NCBI GenBank assembly: GCA_025200525.1
Contig: CM045758.1
Span: 744,001-808,000, forward strand
DNA: 64,000 bases
Source of the DNA: Camellia lanceoleosa
Lineage: Eukaryota > Streptophyta > Magnoliopsida > Ericales > Theaceae
Direction: 5' to 3'
Below are positions 21,751-34,850 of this stretch, one piece after another. The notes beneath the pieces were generated by a model, which worked only from the letters and a program-made list of their open reading frames with translations, made no database searches and was not told where the DNA came from. The position numbers and the translations under genes are program-made. Numbering within the stretch: the first letter of the stretch is position 1; each line of letters opens with the position of its first letter.

Positions 21751-22975
21751 TCAGGGATAATATTTCTTCAACTTGTCCATATTGATCGGTTGAGAGAACT
21801 CCAAGCCATCTAGATCCATCAGGACCACAGCTCCACCTGACCAGATTGACTTGATGATGTAAGGACCAGTCCAATTGGGTCTGAACTTGCCCCTTGGGTC
21901 GTGGATGGGAGCTCGGTTGTCCTTGAGTACTAAATCTCCTTCTTTTAAATTCCTGGACTTAACCTTTTTGTTAAAAGCCCGGGCGATTCTGCGTTGATAA
22001 CCCTGAACGTGGTACAGTGCTTTCAATCTCCTTTCATCAAAGAGCATGAGTTCTTCAAATCTATTCTGCTGCCAATCTGCTTCGGCTATCTGGCACTCGG
22101 CCAATACTCTCAATGACGGAACCTCAATCTCGATAGGTAGAACGGCCTCCATCCCGTAGACTAATGAGTATGGAGTCGCCCCAGTAGAAGTCCTGATTGA
22201 AGTCCTGTAGCCCCACAGAGCGAATGGCAGCTTATCTGGCCAATCCCGATAGGTTTCCACCATTTTCTGTAGTATGCGCTTGATGTTCTTGTTGGCGGCC
22301 TCAACTGCTCCGTTGGTTTGCGGCCGGTAAGTAGACGACTTATGAAAAGCCACGTTGTATTTCTCCAACAAGTCAATCACCTCCTTCTTGAAGTGGGAAC
22401 CATTGTCAGAAACTATTTCATTTGGGACTCAAGTGGCGACGGATAATGTTGTTTCGATGAATTTTTGCGTGTGAAGCTTTCAACCTTGCGTAGATTGGGC
22501 CTCAACCCACTTCGTGAAATAATCTATCGCTACGAGGATGAACTCATGCCCGTTCGACCCCTTGGTAACGGCTCAATCACATCAATTCCCCAGACGAGAA
22601 AAAAGGCCATGGCGAAGTCATGTTGTCTGACTTTGGCGGAATGTTCATGCGATTTGCATGAATCTGACATTTGTGGCATCGCCTGACGAAACCGATACAA
22701 TCCTCCTCCATGGTGGACCAATAATAACCTTGCCTAAGGATCTTCCTAGCCAACATCACCCCATTCATATGTGCGCATTCACCCCGTGGATGGCTTCCAT
22801 CGACGTTTGGACTCTTGACATCAACACACGGTTTATGCATTCCCGGATGACCTCTTCTATCTGATTTACCCCGAGATGATGGGCGGGTGACATTCTTCCG
22901 ATTGCCCTCTTGTCTTTGGCATTTACCTGGCGGGTATACTTCTTTCTCCAAAAGTTCCGGATGTCGTAGTACCAA
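21751..22975 (-). pseudogene. Integrase, unit A
   Basis: A 209-codon frame (22380-21751) carries the end of the catalytic core, with the third acidic residue in NGAVEAANKN (E27), then the C-terminal domain with the GPY motif (residues 172-174) and end KLKKYYP. There is no chromodomain after it, unlike chromoviruses. Upstream, the zinc-binding segment (RKILRQGYYWSTMEEDCI, then RRCHKCQ) and the first core acidic residue (WGIDVI) lie in other frames at 22975-22530. Frameshifts separate the pieces. Integrase inserts the cDNA; the 5-bp TSD of the element fits. Confidence 0.85.
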
Positions 22976-23148
22976 GGGTGTTAAATCACGAACTTCATCT
23001 ATGGTTGCAATCGACTCATAAGCAGGTACAAATTTCTAGTCGATGATGACTGGACGCATTCGGACTCCACACGGGATGTCTATCATTGATGATAGAGTTG
23101 CTAAGGCGTCTGCGAACTTGTTGTTCTCTCTTAGTAGGTGAGCGAAAT

Positions 23149-23950
23149 TCAGCTTCTCAAACCGAGAATCGATAATTCCAAGGTTTGGTGATACATCATC
23201 ATATTTTCCTCTTTTACTTTCCAGTCTCCTTTAGCTTGAGACACAACAAGATTCGAATCCCCAATGACGTCCAGCCGTCTCGCCCCTAGTTCTAGGGCTG
23301 CTTCCAAACCAGCAATGCATGCTTCATATTCTGCTTCATTATTCGAGACTTTGAACCGGAGTTTGAAGGCGAGAGGGATACGGGAATTGTCGGGTGCTAT
23401 CAGCAACACTCCTATCCCATACCCATGTTGATTTGACGCTCCGTCAAAGTACATCGTCCAAGTTTCCTCGTCGATATGCAGAATTGCTTCATCTGGGAAT
23501 AGATACTCAACTGCTTCATCCCCCTCAACCGGGTGGTCGGCAAGGAACTCTGCCACTGCTCTTCCCTTCACTGACTTGCGCGTCACATATGTAAGATCGA
23601 ATTCGGAGAGCAACAGCAACCAACGAGCTAGCCTACCGTGTATTTGGTTTCTCGAAAAAGATATTTGATGGGATCTAGTCGTGAAACCAACATTCTGAGT
23701 GAGCTAACGGTAGTGCCGCAACTTCCTGGTAGCCCATACCAAAGCCAAGCAAGCCTTTTCCAGTGGCGTATACCGGGTTTCATACTCTAGCATTTTCTTG
23801 CTCAAATAATAGATGGCTTTCTCCACCCTATCTTTTGATTCTTGTGCAAGCATGCAGCCCATCGTGGTCTCAGTCACTGACAGGTACAAAATCAACGGTT
23901 TCCCTGGTTCTGCTGGTGATAAAACGGGTGGGTTCTGTAGATATTCTTTA
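23149..23950 (-). pseudogene. Dual RNase H region, unit A
   Basis: The 23895-23704 frame is the first, retroviral-type RNase H (YLSKKMLEYETRYTPLEKAC). It lacks the usual TDAS acidic start (here LYLSVTET). The 23619-23149 frame holds the second RNase H: YFDGASNQHGYGIG, NNEAEYEACIAGLEAAL, VIGDSNLVVSQ. This archaeal-type domain next to a degenerate first RNase H is a hallmark of the Tat/Ogre lineage. The two parts are offset by indels; unit B keeps them in one frame. Confidence 0.85.
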
Positions 23951-24052
23951 ATCTGTTCGGCGACTTGGCATCGGCCGTCCCATTGGAACTTCTTTCCTTT
24001 CTTGAGACCAAGAGTGGTTCACAAGTCAAGGTTAGTTTTGAGATAAACCGTC

Positions 24053-25134
24053 TTATGAATTGCACTTTACCCGAAAGCCTCGCACCTCTTTTTCGTCCTT
24101 GGTGGTGGCATTTCTAGGATGGCCTTGATTTTGGAAGGGTCGACCTCGATGCCTTTGTGTGATCGAAACTGACATTTTCCCATTGTAACACCAAGCGTAC
24201 ATTTCGGGGTTTAGCATGGCAAGAATTCCACGATCCTTTGGAAGAACTTGTGCAAAGGCGGTGTAGTGGCCCTCTCTTTCTTTGGACTTGACAATCATGT
24301 CGTCACGTACACCTCAACCTCTTTGTGGATCATATCATGTAATATTGTGGTGCGACCCGTTGATAAGTAGCCCTGACATTCTTCAACCCAAAGCGGCATG
24401 ACCCGGTAGCGATATGTTCCCCGGGGTAGTGAATGCGATCTTTTCTCGTCTTCGGCGCCATTACTATCGATTGTACCCGAAGCCATCCATGAATGAGAGC
24501 AATGCATGCCTGCGATGAAGTCCACTAGCTTGTCGATGTGTGGTAGGGAAAGTCGTCGCCGGACTAGCTCTGTTCGGATCTGAAGTCTACACACACTCGG
24601 ATCTTGCCATCTTTCTTGGCAGGAACTATATTGGCCAACCAAGTGGGATATTACGATACTAGCGAGGAAGCTGCGTCAATTTGTAGTGACCTCTTCTTTG
24701 ATCTTGAGAGCCCAATCGGGCGGATCCTTGAGCTTACGCTTGATAGGTCGGGCCTGGGGTCAAGGGGATCGATCTTTGTACAATCTCGGGATCGATTCGG
24801 GCATGTCTTCGTAGGACCACGCGAAAACATCTTTGAAATCTTTTAATAAAGCGACCATGCGCTCGCGTTCCTGCGAAGACAGTGTGGACCCGATCTGGAC
24901 CAGCCGCGGGTCCTCCTCAGTACCAATATTCACAGAAACGATTTCATCCGTTAAAGGCTTAACAAATCTCTCCTGCTCTTGCTCAATTAAACGTTGTAAA
25001 ACCGGAGGCACTTCATCCTCGTCGTTTTGATCAAAATTTTGAAAGTCTGAATTAATGCAATAAATTAGGGGCACAGAAAAGTACTCGGAAACCACAGATG
25101 ATTCATTCTCATTAAGTGCATCCAGATCATCCAA
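24053..25134 (-). pseudogene. Reverse transcriptase, unit A
   Basis: The 25134-24760 frame gives the lead-in (LLKDFKDVFAWSYEDMP). Later blocks lie in other frames: PHIDKLVDFIAG and YRYRVMPL at 24642-24295, ILHDMIHKEVEVYV near 24310, and the connection segment at 24298-24053. The catalytic YxDD region is broken by a one-base deletion near 24300. Several shifts differ from those in unit B. Confidence 0.8.
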
Positions 25135-25560
25135 TTCGCCGATTTACAGACTCAAAAGAAAAGGAAAAAAACGACTGGACAAAGGCTGGCATCCGGGTTG
25201 ACACCCCAGAAATGCAGACTTCGGACTCGGTCAGTGGAATCGATTCCGACTCGAAGACTCGGTGGAATCGGACTCGGCTCACTACTGACCTCTTTGGATA
25301 AGAATCCCTCCTCGTGCTGCCAAGTGAGCAAGGGTGCGATCGATGCGTCCAAGATGGCTGCTGGTTGGCTCGCGGCCGTTTCATCTCCAATCACGGAAAC
25401 CGCGACGTTATTCCCCAAGCAATCCTGGTCGATCGGAGGATCAGAGAGGAGACATGCCAGTGCTACCCCCATTTCCAATTCAGTGCCCTCTGGACTCAAC
25501 TTGCCTTATTACGCGATCTCGGTTGTTGGGTGCATGCGCTCTTGACGCGTCATCCCGGAT
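25135..25560 (-). other. Protease-RT junction, possible intron, unit A
   Basis: No single frame joins the protease side to the RT frame here; a stop lies just upstream of the RT start near 25150. In Ogre elements a spliced intron lies between protease and RT, and this is the corresponding place. I did not identify splice sites with confidence. Confidence 0.4.
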
Positions 25561-26729
25561 AGTTGCAAGTCGAAAAAGATTTGAAACACGATGCAGCGCT
25601 TCCCCTCTGCGTTCAACCATGGTTCCGGGAAGCCGCAAAATGGGAAATCTTCCCCTCCGGACGGCGTCCGTTCGAGTACCAGATGGGCCTATGCATTAGA
25701 TCAAAAGGCTTCGGCTACCATACAACCTGTTGGCCATTTCCTTCCTTTCCTCGTCGGTCTTCTTTGGTAGGCGGATAACCTAATCCAAAGGTATGTGGAT
25801 TATGTGGCACTTGCCACGCTGCGACACCTTTCGGCGCTTCTTCCCAATCCCATCGAGGATATCTTTGTAGCTTGTTCATGAGGTAGGCGGCTTGGCGACA
25901 TACAAACCCTCATTCCGACCATTATGTTTTGTACCACCCGGGCGTCAGCCAAAGTAAATCCCGATATAGACATGTCCTCCATGCGGTGTTCTTCCTCCTG
26001 GACAGGCGTTGATACCTCCGGGGTGGGATGGATTGATGTGGTCCCAAAAAAAATGGCTACTCCTTTCCAAAGGGTATTTCACCATTTGATGTAGAGTAGA
26101 TGAAACGGCCTTCACCTGATGCAACCAGGGTCGCCCCAAAAGCATGTTGAAAGACGCAGGGACCTCCAAGACATGAAAATCTATTTCGTGTTGTCCAGGC
26201 CCAATCTTGGTCTGGATTTTTACTGTCCCCAGGACATCACCTTGTATTATCATACGCTCGATTACTTGAGTAGTTGGTGTGAAGTCCATGAGCTTTAACC
26301 CAATTGCATAAGGCATTACGGCGGACAAACATTGATAGCGGACCCGGTGTCAACAAGCACCACCGGAATCCATTTGTCCCTGCATTCTACAGAGATGTAG
26401 AGAGGTCTGTTATGGTCCACGCCCTCAGGCGGCAATTCCTTGTCCGAAAAGGTCAATGCCGGGGAACCTCCTCCCGGAAAGACCAGCCCAACTAGTTGTT
26501 CTGGCGTAGTTTCAATGGAAAGTTTAGCTCTGTCCATGGCAGATAAGACAGCCTGCCGGTGCACCCTCGAAGCCATAAGCAGTCCCCAAATGGAGATGTC
26601 TGCTTGTATTTTCTTTAGCTGCTTGATCTGCCTCTTCTTCCACTTGCTTCTCTTTCTGTTTCTCTGCCTCCTTATCTTTCCCTGATGCCTCGGGTTGATC
26701 AAGGTGTGGGGGCTTGAAATACCGCCCAC
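25561..26729 (-). pseudogene. Aspartic protease and G-patch-like segment, unit A
   Basis: The frame 26729-26316 ends in VVLVDTGSAINVC with the DTG active site at about 26343-26351. The next frame, 26328-25945, continues with FTPTTQVI, DVLGTVKIQTKIGP and ASFNMLLGRPWLHQ, typical of Tat-lineage proteases. Further on, a PGMGLGR-type glycine motif and GYLPTKEDW (clearer in unit B) suggest a G-patch-like tail. Protease cleaves the Gag-Pol precursor. Confidence 0.8.
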
Positions 26730-27540
26730 TTCTAGTCATATGGTCTACCTCCTCGAGGTACCAGGTACTGTCCGGTTGGCCACCTGCCCAGTCTTCGTCT
26801 GTGTGGGCAAGATACAAGTCGTCATCTTCCCACCACATTCCATTAGCGTCTAGCAGGCATCTGTCCGGTTCTGGCTTGTTTGTGCTCTCAGTAATTTCAT
26901 TCCTCATGCTCACAGCATGTTCAGTCTTCGTGCCCATGACACTCTCAACTTCCTCATGGTTCTTTACTTTTCGGGCTCTCTCGAGTCCCATCTCTTTCTT
27001 GTTCCTCCGGCAACAAGCATGCGGTTCTCAAAATGTTTCGTTCTTGGCGAAATTCTTACGTCTGGCGCTCTCCGGCAATGTAATCTGATCCTCGGCCCTT
27101 CCGGCCACAAATGGTACAATATCAGGCTGATCATCCAACCACCCGACGACTTCTGCTGACTCCTCATTTTCGAACCAGTTAATCGATGCATCCCCTGATT
27201 CCTGCTCGTAGAATTGAAGGTTGGCGAAGTCCTCCTCCACCGCAGTCAAATCATCCCCCGCTGATTCAGGCTTGTCCCCCCGGATCATACACAACTCAGC
27301 CTCTTCCGGCAACCCCATACTCAGCTTAGACTGGCTCATTGACAAGATATATCCACTCGGATCATAAGCTCTGCCAGCTAAATTCTCAGATAGCTCCACC
27401 CCAGATTCAACAGTTCTGCTCTCCTCAGAAGTCTGCCCCGTTCCATCCTCGATGGTCACCACCTTTGGCTCAGGTTGGGTTGGGGAGGTGTCCAACACGC
27501 CTGAAGTCGATCTTTGTCGGGAAGGACCACCTCTGGCTTG
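26730..27540 (-). pseudogene. Acidic linker between gag and protease, unit A
   Basis: Frames 27498-27028 and 26991-26524 encode a low-complexity, Glu/Asp-rich stretch (PESAGDDLTAVEEDFANLQF; DDQPDIVPFVAG). I recognise no domain. It lies between the gag zinc-knuckle-like end and the protease. Confidence 0.6.
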
Positions 27541-29259
27541 GGTAGGTGGGAGGGAGTTATGTAGATACTGGGATCGTAAGATACGCCCCCAGTGTGGATA
27601 AGGTTGACTCTTTTTGGTGGATCTTGGTTGTGTTTGGGGAGTGGGTTGTTTGTGACGTTGGGTCCTTGGGGAGGTAGGATGATGTTCTTGTCGATGAGGT
27701 CCTGAATCTCATGGCCTGACTGAAACATTGGTGTGTCATGACCATCTTCTTTGGTGGTATTGGCAATATTTGGCTGGGTTATGGGAAGGGGGGAGTGGAT
27801 TCGGTAGAGGCCTCGGTTCCAAGGGTTTCAGGTGCCCCTTTCTGACTAGAACCCCGAGGACTTTAGACAAAGACATATAGAGTGGGGAGAAGGTTCGTTG
27901 ACCCCTGGGTTGGTATCTTGGGGCTTGATTACTGCTCCCGGAGGCATTGGAAAAAGGTGTGGCCGCTGCGGACCTTGGTTGGGGAGGGGGAGTGGTGGTG
28001 ACCATTCCAACTTCTGAAGTTCTGGTATTGGAAGAGCCACTCGGGCCCGCATTATTACCACGGTTGAATGTTCTCCGGGGCTGATCCCGATCTTGGTCAA
28101 ACAGACCCTGTTTCATCGCATCCTCTATTTGCATCCCCATATCATGCAGATCTGCGAAAGTGGGGAAGGGAACTACAATCATCTTCTTCATTAATGCCGG
28201 CTGGAGATTGCGCACAATCATCCGTATTTGGTCTCTGTCTGTTGGCCTTAAGGTCATCATCGATGCCTTCGCCCTCCACCGGGTCACAAAGTCAGAGAAA
28301 GATTCTTTAGGCTCCTGCCTGGTTGTCTCAAGATCACGAGTTGTGATCTCGATCTGCGTGTTGTATGAATATTGCGCCACGAAGGCCTCGGCCATCTCAT
28401 CCCAGTTTGTCTTCACATCATCCTCCAGCTTTGAATACCAAGTGGATGCCACACGGCGAGTTCGACCGAACAAAAGCTTTTGCGGTCGGGTTAGGCCCAT
28501 TGGTCTTAGAACGTCGAGAATAGCCGGAGGTGAACCATAGGATCCCGGATCCATCAAAGCGATCGATCTGGGGCATCTTAAATCTATCCGTGAGTCACGG
28601 CTACATCGGTATAGCCGTCTTCAATACTGGGATGGCCTTCACCCTTGAGACTTCTTAAAGAGCTTCTCCAACTTGCTCAATTTTAGAGTCTGGTCTACCT
28701 CGAACTCGGATGGAGAGTCGGAATGTTTTTGGACGGTTGTGGTAGAAGCGAAGGGCGAACCGGCCAGATTGGAAGACCGTGTCCTCTTGAATGTTTGGGG
28801 GTTTGGCGAGAATGTTACATTGATTCGGGAGGATATTACAGGCGACTGGGCATTTTGAGGGTTTGGAGGGCATTACGGCGGCGGTAGTTGTTCAGGTAAT
28901 GGGGCCCCGGGTGGAGGAGGAGCCTGAGTTGAAGCAGACGCTGCGTTCTGCTGTTGTAACCTGGTGATCAACTCAGACTGTTGGGCCATGATAGCGGCCT
29001 GCTGTTTGGAAAATTCCGCCTGGCGGATAGCATCATCTTGCATTTGCTTCATGCTTTCAGCCATCTGGCGCATCCTCGCCTCTATTGTTGGATTACATTG
29101 TTCCATCTGAAAAGCTGGCAAGTATGTCTCTATAGCAGAAATAGGAATCTCAACTCGACTATCTGTTTCTAAAGTAGACTGCTGTACCAATAACCTCTGC
29201 TCTGATGGACTGCGTTTCCTCGGTCTCCTTCTAATAACCGGGGGTAGTGAATGGAACAC
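27541..29259 (-). pseudogene. Gag, unit A
   Basis: The N-terminal frame 29259-28873 is Gln/Met-rich and likely coiled coil (ARMRQMAESMKQMQDDAIRQ), ending in a proline-rich run. The core frame 28557-27736 matches plant retrotransposon Gag: SKLEDDVKTNWDEMAEAFVA, RQEPKESFSDFVTRWRAKAS, FPTFADLHDMGMQIEDAMK. A YCQYHQ motif near 27755 is the start of a histidine/cysteine knuckle. The start codon is uncertain because the frame is open upstream in unit B. Gag packages the RNA in cytoplasmic particles. Confidence 0.8.
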
Positions 29260-30080
29260 CGGATGTCCGTCAACTAGATCCTCGGATCGGTTGAGTCGGC
29301 GACCTCGTGTCAGTTGCTTGGGGGTATCGGCGGGTTCGGAAGCAATTGTGCAAAGCTGTCCCTAGCAAAAGATAAATAAGCGAAAAAAATAAATAACGAG
29401 AAATAAAAGCAGGCGACATAACGGCTTAAATTGAATACACCACACGATCGGGTATACAACAACACCACGGTTAGTAAGTGGCTATACATCCTCAAATCTT
29501 GGTCAATATTCTGTATCAACATTACGATAAATGAATCGATATCCGCGGACAAGCGATTCCCAAATCTTGGATAATGCCCATGACTGATTCCCAAATTCAA
29601 AAAGCTGATGCCCTTGAACTGATGCCCAAACTCATACTGATACATGCATTCCCTGTAGAGGCACACTCTAACAAGCACATAACAGATAAGTGAGAGCCAA
29701 AACACCCCTATGTTGGGGTAGGGTTTCCCTGTCCTATTTTGTCAAGAGCTAGGGTTTCACTACGCACAATGACTTCAAACAACCTATAAGCGGGTAAGCA
29801 ACTTTGTCCTAGTTTGGAATGGTCACTATGGATCGAATATGCACTAGGTCGAATGGTCGAAAAGGGTGCCCGGTAAAACCGGGGTTTGTGTTCCCATCTT
29901 TGTCGAGCCCAGGCCGTCGGCCTTATGGACATGACTTGACAAGACAAGCCTCCGGCAAATCGTTCGGGAATGGCATATGGCAAACACGGTGTCCTAGGCG
30001 CACCAATGCAAATGCAATGCAAAGAAACACACAAGTGTAGTCAAAACCAGATATCATGAGTTCGAGTCAAGTTCTCTAAA
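29260..30080 (-). other. Leader between primer site and gag, unit A
   Basis: About 800 bp corresponding to the untranslated leader. Ogre elements may carry an ORF1 before gag, but the two ORFs here (29310-29705 and 29708-30034) show no recognisable domain and I do not call them genes. Confidence 0.5.
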
Positions 30081-30098
30081 TCCCCAGCAGAGTCGCCA
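30081..30098 (-). promoter_or_regulatory. Primer-binding site for tRNA-Arg, unit A
   Basis: The + strand reads TCCCCAGCAGAGTCGCCA, the 3' end expected of a plant tRNA-Arg plus CCA (I recall ...CCCAGCGGAGTCG, one base different). It lies five bases from the LTR end at 30104. Ogre elements use tRNA-Arg. Confidence 0.8.
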
Positions 30099-31559
30099 GA
30101 AACTGTAACAACGCCCGCGAGGGACCTCGCTACAGCTCGGACTCGATTTTTTGCGGTTCCAAATCTTGAACCAAAGAGTCCAAATCCGGCAAATCGTTTT
30201 GAAGAAAAACAGATTTTTTGAAAGAAGTGCCAAACATGGACTGCTTTGCCAGATAACAGAGTCGCCACCTAAATATTTTAAAATGGGAAATTTAGGAAAC
30301 CCTGACTCGGTGCCAAAAGGCCACGTGTCCGTCATCACCAAAGTTGGCTCGGGAACTTGGGTACGATTAGGGAAGGTCACATCGTGAGCACCCCCTCTCG
30401 CCCGGTCAAAGACCGGCCTCTACTAACCATGATATCTGTTTTTGAAAACTTTGTATGCTCTTATTCCGATTATTAGCCTAGGTTACTATGTGATGCTCGC
30501 AGCAAACAAGTATAGACTGAATCGCCTGAATTGGAAATAAACATCTCATGTTTGTTTGTGAAAGATGGTTTGCTACCCTTGAGTAGGCTTAAAATGCAGA
30601 TTTTGCCACAATCTAGTGGGCTTAACAAACAGTCAATGTATTGTCCCAATTCAAATAACCCAACCTCCACCCACAGGCATTCAAGGCAGTTATATCATAT
30701 AAGCACATAGCCTCATGGCAAGCATGCTATCATGGCAACACTCACGCATGCAAGAATGCTAAAGCATAAAACTTACCGAGTACTCCAAGCCAAAAGCAGA
30801 AAACCGATTAGAAATTATGCATGATCCTAAGTATACTGTAATGCCTAATGCAACACATGCAAAAATGCAACTATGGCAGGCTCGGCTATTTTAAATATGG
30901 CATATGAGATGCAACAGCTATCAAGTACTCAACTTTAGAATTGAAATACAATGCAGTTTGTATGATGTGCCGAGCCCGGTGCATGCAAAACAGATGAATG
31001 AATGCAAACATGCTATCATACTGTATGCTAATTGAAATATGCCCTATATCTAACCATTCAAAGCGGGTAAATAAAAGGGAGAAAGAAATGGGGGTTGGAA
31101 GACATACATCACACTCACGCACCCTTATTACATTTATGCCCTCATGTGAGGGTCCGAATAAATATACAATCCCAAATGAAAGAATATTACAGTCCGAAAT
31201 ATACAGTCCGAATAAATATACAAATTAAACTGGAAAATAGTAAAAATTGGCATGCAAGCCAGGGACTGTCTTGCTCCTGATGAATAGTATATCTTTGAGG
31301 TGCTGGCCGAAAATCCTTTGGGATGCCCTGATTAGCCTCTGTTTGCTGTTTTCCTCGAATTGCGTGCAGTTAGGAAAGGCGATAATTCTTCATTTTTGCT
31401 TTAGCGGAGGCGAGGAAAAGGGCATAGCAGTGTATTTCACAAATATATGCATGTCTCGATCCTCGCGCCACCAATCACGCATATCGATGCATGATGGCCG
31501 AGGAGCCGATTTGCACAACTCAATATTGGGATGAATACGCATGAATGCTATGAAAATGA

Positions 31560-32166
31560 GATGCCTCGAAATGCGTGCCCACGGGCACGCAAACCGAGGC
31601 GATGATGAAAGATGAAAATCGGATAAAACCGAAGTGCCTCGAAGTGCGTGCCGGTAGCATAAGCCAAAGCGATGATGAAAGATGAAAATCGGATAAAACC
31701 GAAGTGCCTCGAAGTGCGTGCCCACAGGCACGCAAACCGAGGCGATGATGAAAGATGAAAATCGGATAAAACCGAAGTGCCTCGAAGTGCGTGCCCACAG
31801 GCGCGCAAACCGAGGCGATGATGAAAGATGAAAATCGGATAAAACCGAAGTGCCTCGAAGTGCGTGCCTGGTAGCAAAGCGATGATGAAAGATGAAAATC
31901 GGATAAAACCGAAGTGCCTCGAAGTGCGTGCCTGGTAGCAAACCGGCGATGATGAAAGATGAAAATCGGATAAAACCGAAGTGCCTCGAAGTGCGTGCCT
32001 GGTAGCATAAGCCGGCGATGATGAAAGATGAAAATCGGATAAAACCGAAGTGCCTCGAAGTGCGTGCCCACAGGCGCGCAAACCAAGGCGATGATAAAAG
32101 ATGAAAATCGGATAAAACCGAAGTGCCTCGAAGTGCGTGCCCACAGGCGCGCAAACCGAGGCGATA
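31560..32166. repeat. 73-bp tandem repeat in middle LTR, about 8 units
   Basis: Same unit as in the left LTR, with several units shortened at CACAGG (read as TGGTAG or GGTAGCATAAG). Long overlapping - strand ORFs of up to 263 codons are repeat translations. Confidence 0.95.
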
Positions 32167-33107
32167 ATATACACAATGCAAATGACATGGAAAATGCAGA
32201 TTGGACTTACACTAACATGAGAGGACCTCAGTCGCACTCACATAAGATGCCGTCGGATAAAAATAAAGTGCCTCGAAATGCGTGCACACGGGCACACAAA
32301 CCGAGGCAAAGGCATACAAGCATGAAAATGCAAATTGGGCTTACGCCAACATGAGAGGGCCTCAACCACACTCACATAGGCTGCCGGAATGATAAGAATG
32401 AGGTGCCTCGAAGTGCGTGCCCATTGGCACGCAAACCGAGGCAATGCAAAAATGATACGAATGGCATAGGGAATGATATGTAAGCATGGCAATGGAATTT
32501 CAGCACCTAAATAAAGGGGAAAACAGCCCCGAAACGATTCGAAATGACACTCGAAGCATGCATTCATCCCGAAAATGTGAAATTAAGCCCCGAAATGGCC
32601 TATAGCCATGCTATACATGCAAAATATGATCATGGCAGCAAGAACAGTAGCAAGGCAGTCCCAAATATGGCATTTTTCAGTAACAAACATGGCCAAAATG
32701 CAAGCATAGATAGATCAACAATAGCATGCAAAGTTAGTGGCCAAAAGAGGAGTATTGAGACAAGTGATATATGCAAACCCCAAATGGACAAACTTTCTTC
32801 TACAACATTGAAGATGAGATAAAAATAAGCACAATTGCAGAAGATGACATCCTCAGAAGCAGAATAAAATCATGCTAACAATTCCATGCAAAAATGGAGC
32901 TCAAAAGAGGCTATAACAAGAGTCATGCAATGCACACACCAAATGACAAAACTTTCTTCATGAAACATATAAAGCGGGTCAAAATAAGACCCCTCTCAGT
33001 TCTGACCAAGAGCTAAAACCACAAGCACAAAAGGTTACAAAACATGCAAGATTTAGGGCCTAAAATGGATTTCAAAGAGAGGTGGTGTATAGAATGGCCA
33101 AATGAGG

Positions 33108-33302
33108 TTGAGCCCTTCTACAATGTTGTAGAGGGGCTCAAAATAAGCACAAAACCAGTAGGGGTCAGAGCCCCAAAAACAAAAGGAAATAGGCCTAAAC
33201 TAGCATGCAAGATGATGGCATAAAAGCTAGGTATTGAAACAAGTATATCATAGGAGCATCAAATGAAGTTGAGCCCTTCTACAAAGTTGTAGAGGGGCTC
33301 AA
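33108..33302. repeat. Pair of hairpins in middle LTR
   Basis: Inverted repeats at 33108-33141 and 33269-33302, identical to those in the left LTR. Confidence 0.9.
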
Positions 33303-33769
33303 AAAAAACACAAAATCAGTAGGGGTCGGACCCCCAATTCTCAACCAATTGGAGTATAGAAATGAATCAAGAAAAAGCCCTAAAAGTTGGTTTTGAAGAC
33401 TTACCCCTGGAGACTTGTCTTTCTTTGATTCTTGGCTTTGATTTGTAACTTCTCAACCTCTGAAATTCACTTCCTAGCTGCTGGAATGGTAGTGTGGATG
33501 GTGGAGCTAAGGGGTGATGAAGAAATTGCCTTTGACACTTGAAGCTTTTTTTGAGTTTTTAGCTATGGAGATGGGAGCTTTTGGAGAAGGGTCCTTGAGA
33601 GCAATTTTTTGTAACCTTGAAGAAGGAGAGGGAGGGCCCTTCAAATAGGCAAGAAGTGGGGTGTAAAAGGGGAGGGAAAGCACCCAATCTTTCCCTCCCG
33701 AAATATCCCCCGGATGCCCCGGGATATGTTGGGAGATATCCGGACAGCTGGGACAGGCTGGAAAGCAGG

Positions 33770-33858
33770 AAGCTGGCCGGCCAGGTAAATTTGTGGGAGG
33801 TGGCCGGCCGGCCACCCCACCTGGTCGGCCAGCCACCCACCATGGCCGGCCGGCCACC
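33770..33858. repeat. GGCCGGCC palindrome cluster, middle LTR
   Basis: Overlapping GGCCGGCC palindromes flanked by GGTGGCC/GGCCACC, as in the left LTR. Confidence 0.8.
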
Positions 33859-33882
33859 CCAAGAAAATGAACAGTAGATTTT

Positions 33883-34283
33883 CTGGCCGACCACCATACC
33901 AAAGTGCCCTCCCATGTGTGTAGAACAAGGCCCCAAGGTTGGAATTTGGCAACACTGAACCATGAGTCACAACATAGAGCTTGAAGAAGAGGCCCAAAAA
34001 TGAAACCAATAATTGCTGGCCGACCACCATGCCAAAGTATCCTCCCAGATGTGTAGAGCAAGGATCCAAGGTTGGAATGTGGCAACATTGAACCAAGAGT
34101 CACAACATAGAGCTTGAAGGAGAGGCCCAAAAATGAACTCCATAATTTTTGGCCGACCAGTATACCAAAGGGTCCTCCCAGATGTCCTGATCACAGATAT
34201 GTAACTTTGGTTGGAAGAAAATACCCTCAAGGTGTTCAACATTGGCCCGGAAGTGAGCAAAACGGGCTCCGGAGGAAATGGAG
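33883..34283. repeat. 133-bp tandem repeat, middle LTR
   Basis: CTGGCCGACCA starts at 33883 and 34016, with a third, variant start near 34149 (period 133). Confidence 0.9.
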
Positions 34284-34329
34284 TTATCTGGGATAATTGC
34301 TGGCCTCCCACCCCCAGATGATCTTCACG

Positions 34330-34850
34330 ATGTTGAAGCAGAGGTACACCAAGTTTGAACAAAAACTAATGAGAAATGAGCGTTCGGGGCCAAAAGCCGC
34401 AAACCGTCGGGATCGAAAATGAGGCTGGTGCGGAAGTGGTGTTCGGCGAAGTGGGTATCTGCGACCCAGTGTCCTCTGGAATGACAAAAGCAGGTACTGC
34501 CAAAAACGGAGAAGATGGATCTGAAATGAATGCTCGGGACCAAAACCGCTCGATTTGGGGTCCAGAAACCAACTATGAAAGTGGCATCTGACCCTGAAGT
34601 GAACATCGAGGGCCCAGGGGTTCCTCGAAATATTAAAAGCAGGTCTCCGCCAAAACCGGAGAAGGTGATGCAAAATGGCTTCGGGACCAAAACGCGCGGT
34701 TTGGGGTCGAAATGGGTCATGGGTCACCGGAAGTGGCGTTTAGGCGAAGTGGGCATCGGGGCCCAGTGTCCTCGGAACACTAAAACAGAGGCACATGCCA
34801 AAATCGGAGAACTTCGGAGATGGTTGGGCGGTCCCGAGCCGAGGCACACG
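34330..34850. repeat. 160-bp diverged tandem repeat, middle LTR
   Basis: Counterpart of 14290-14790, with many small deletions at CCG/CGG/CAG sites relative to the left copy. Confidence 0.75.

Noticed and set aside
29310..30034. Possible Ogre ORF1 before gag
   Set aside because: Two frames exist in unit A but have no recognisable domain and are not kept in unit B; better treated as leader.
30081..30098. Partial tRNA-Arg gene
   Set aside because: Only the 3' 18 bases match, and the position five bases from the LTR end is that of a primer-binding site.
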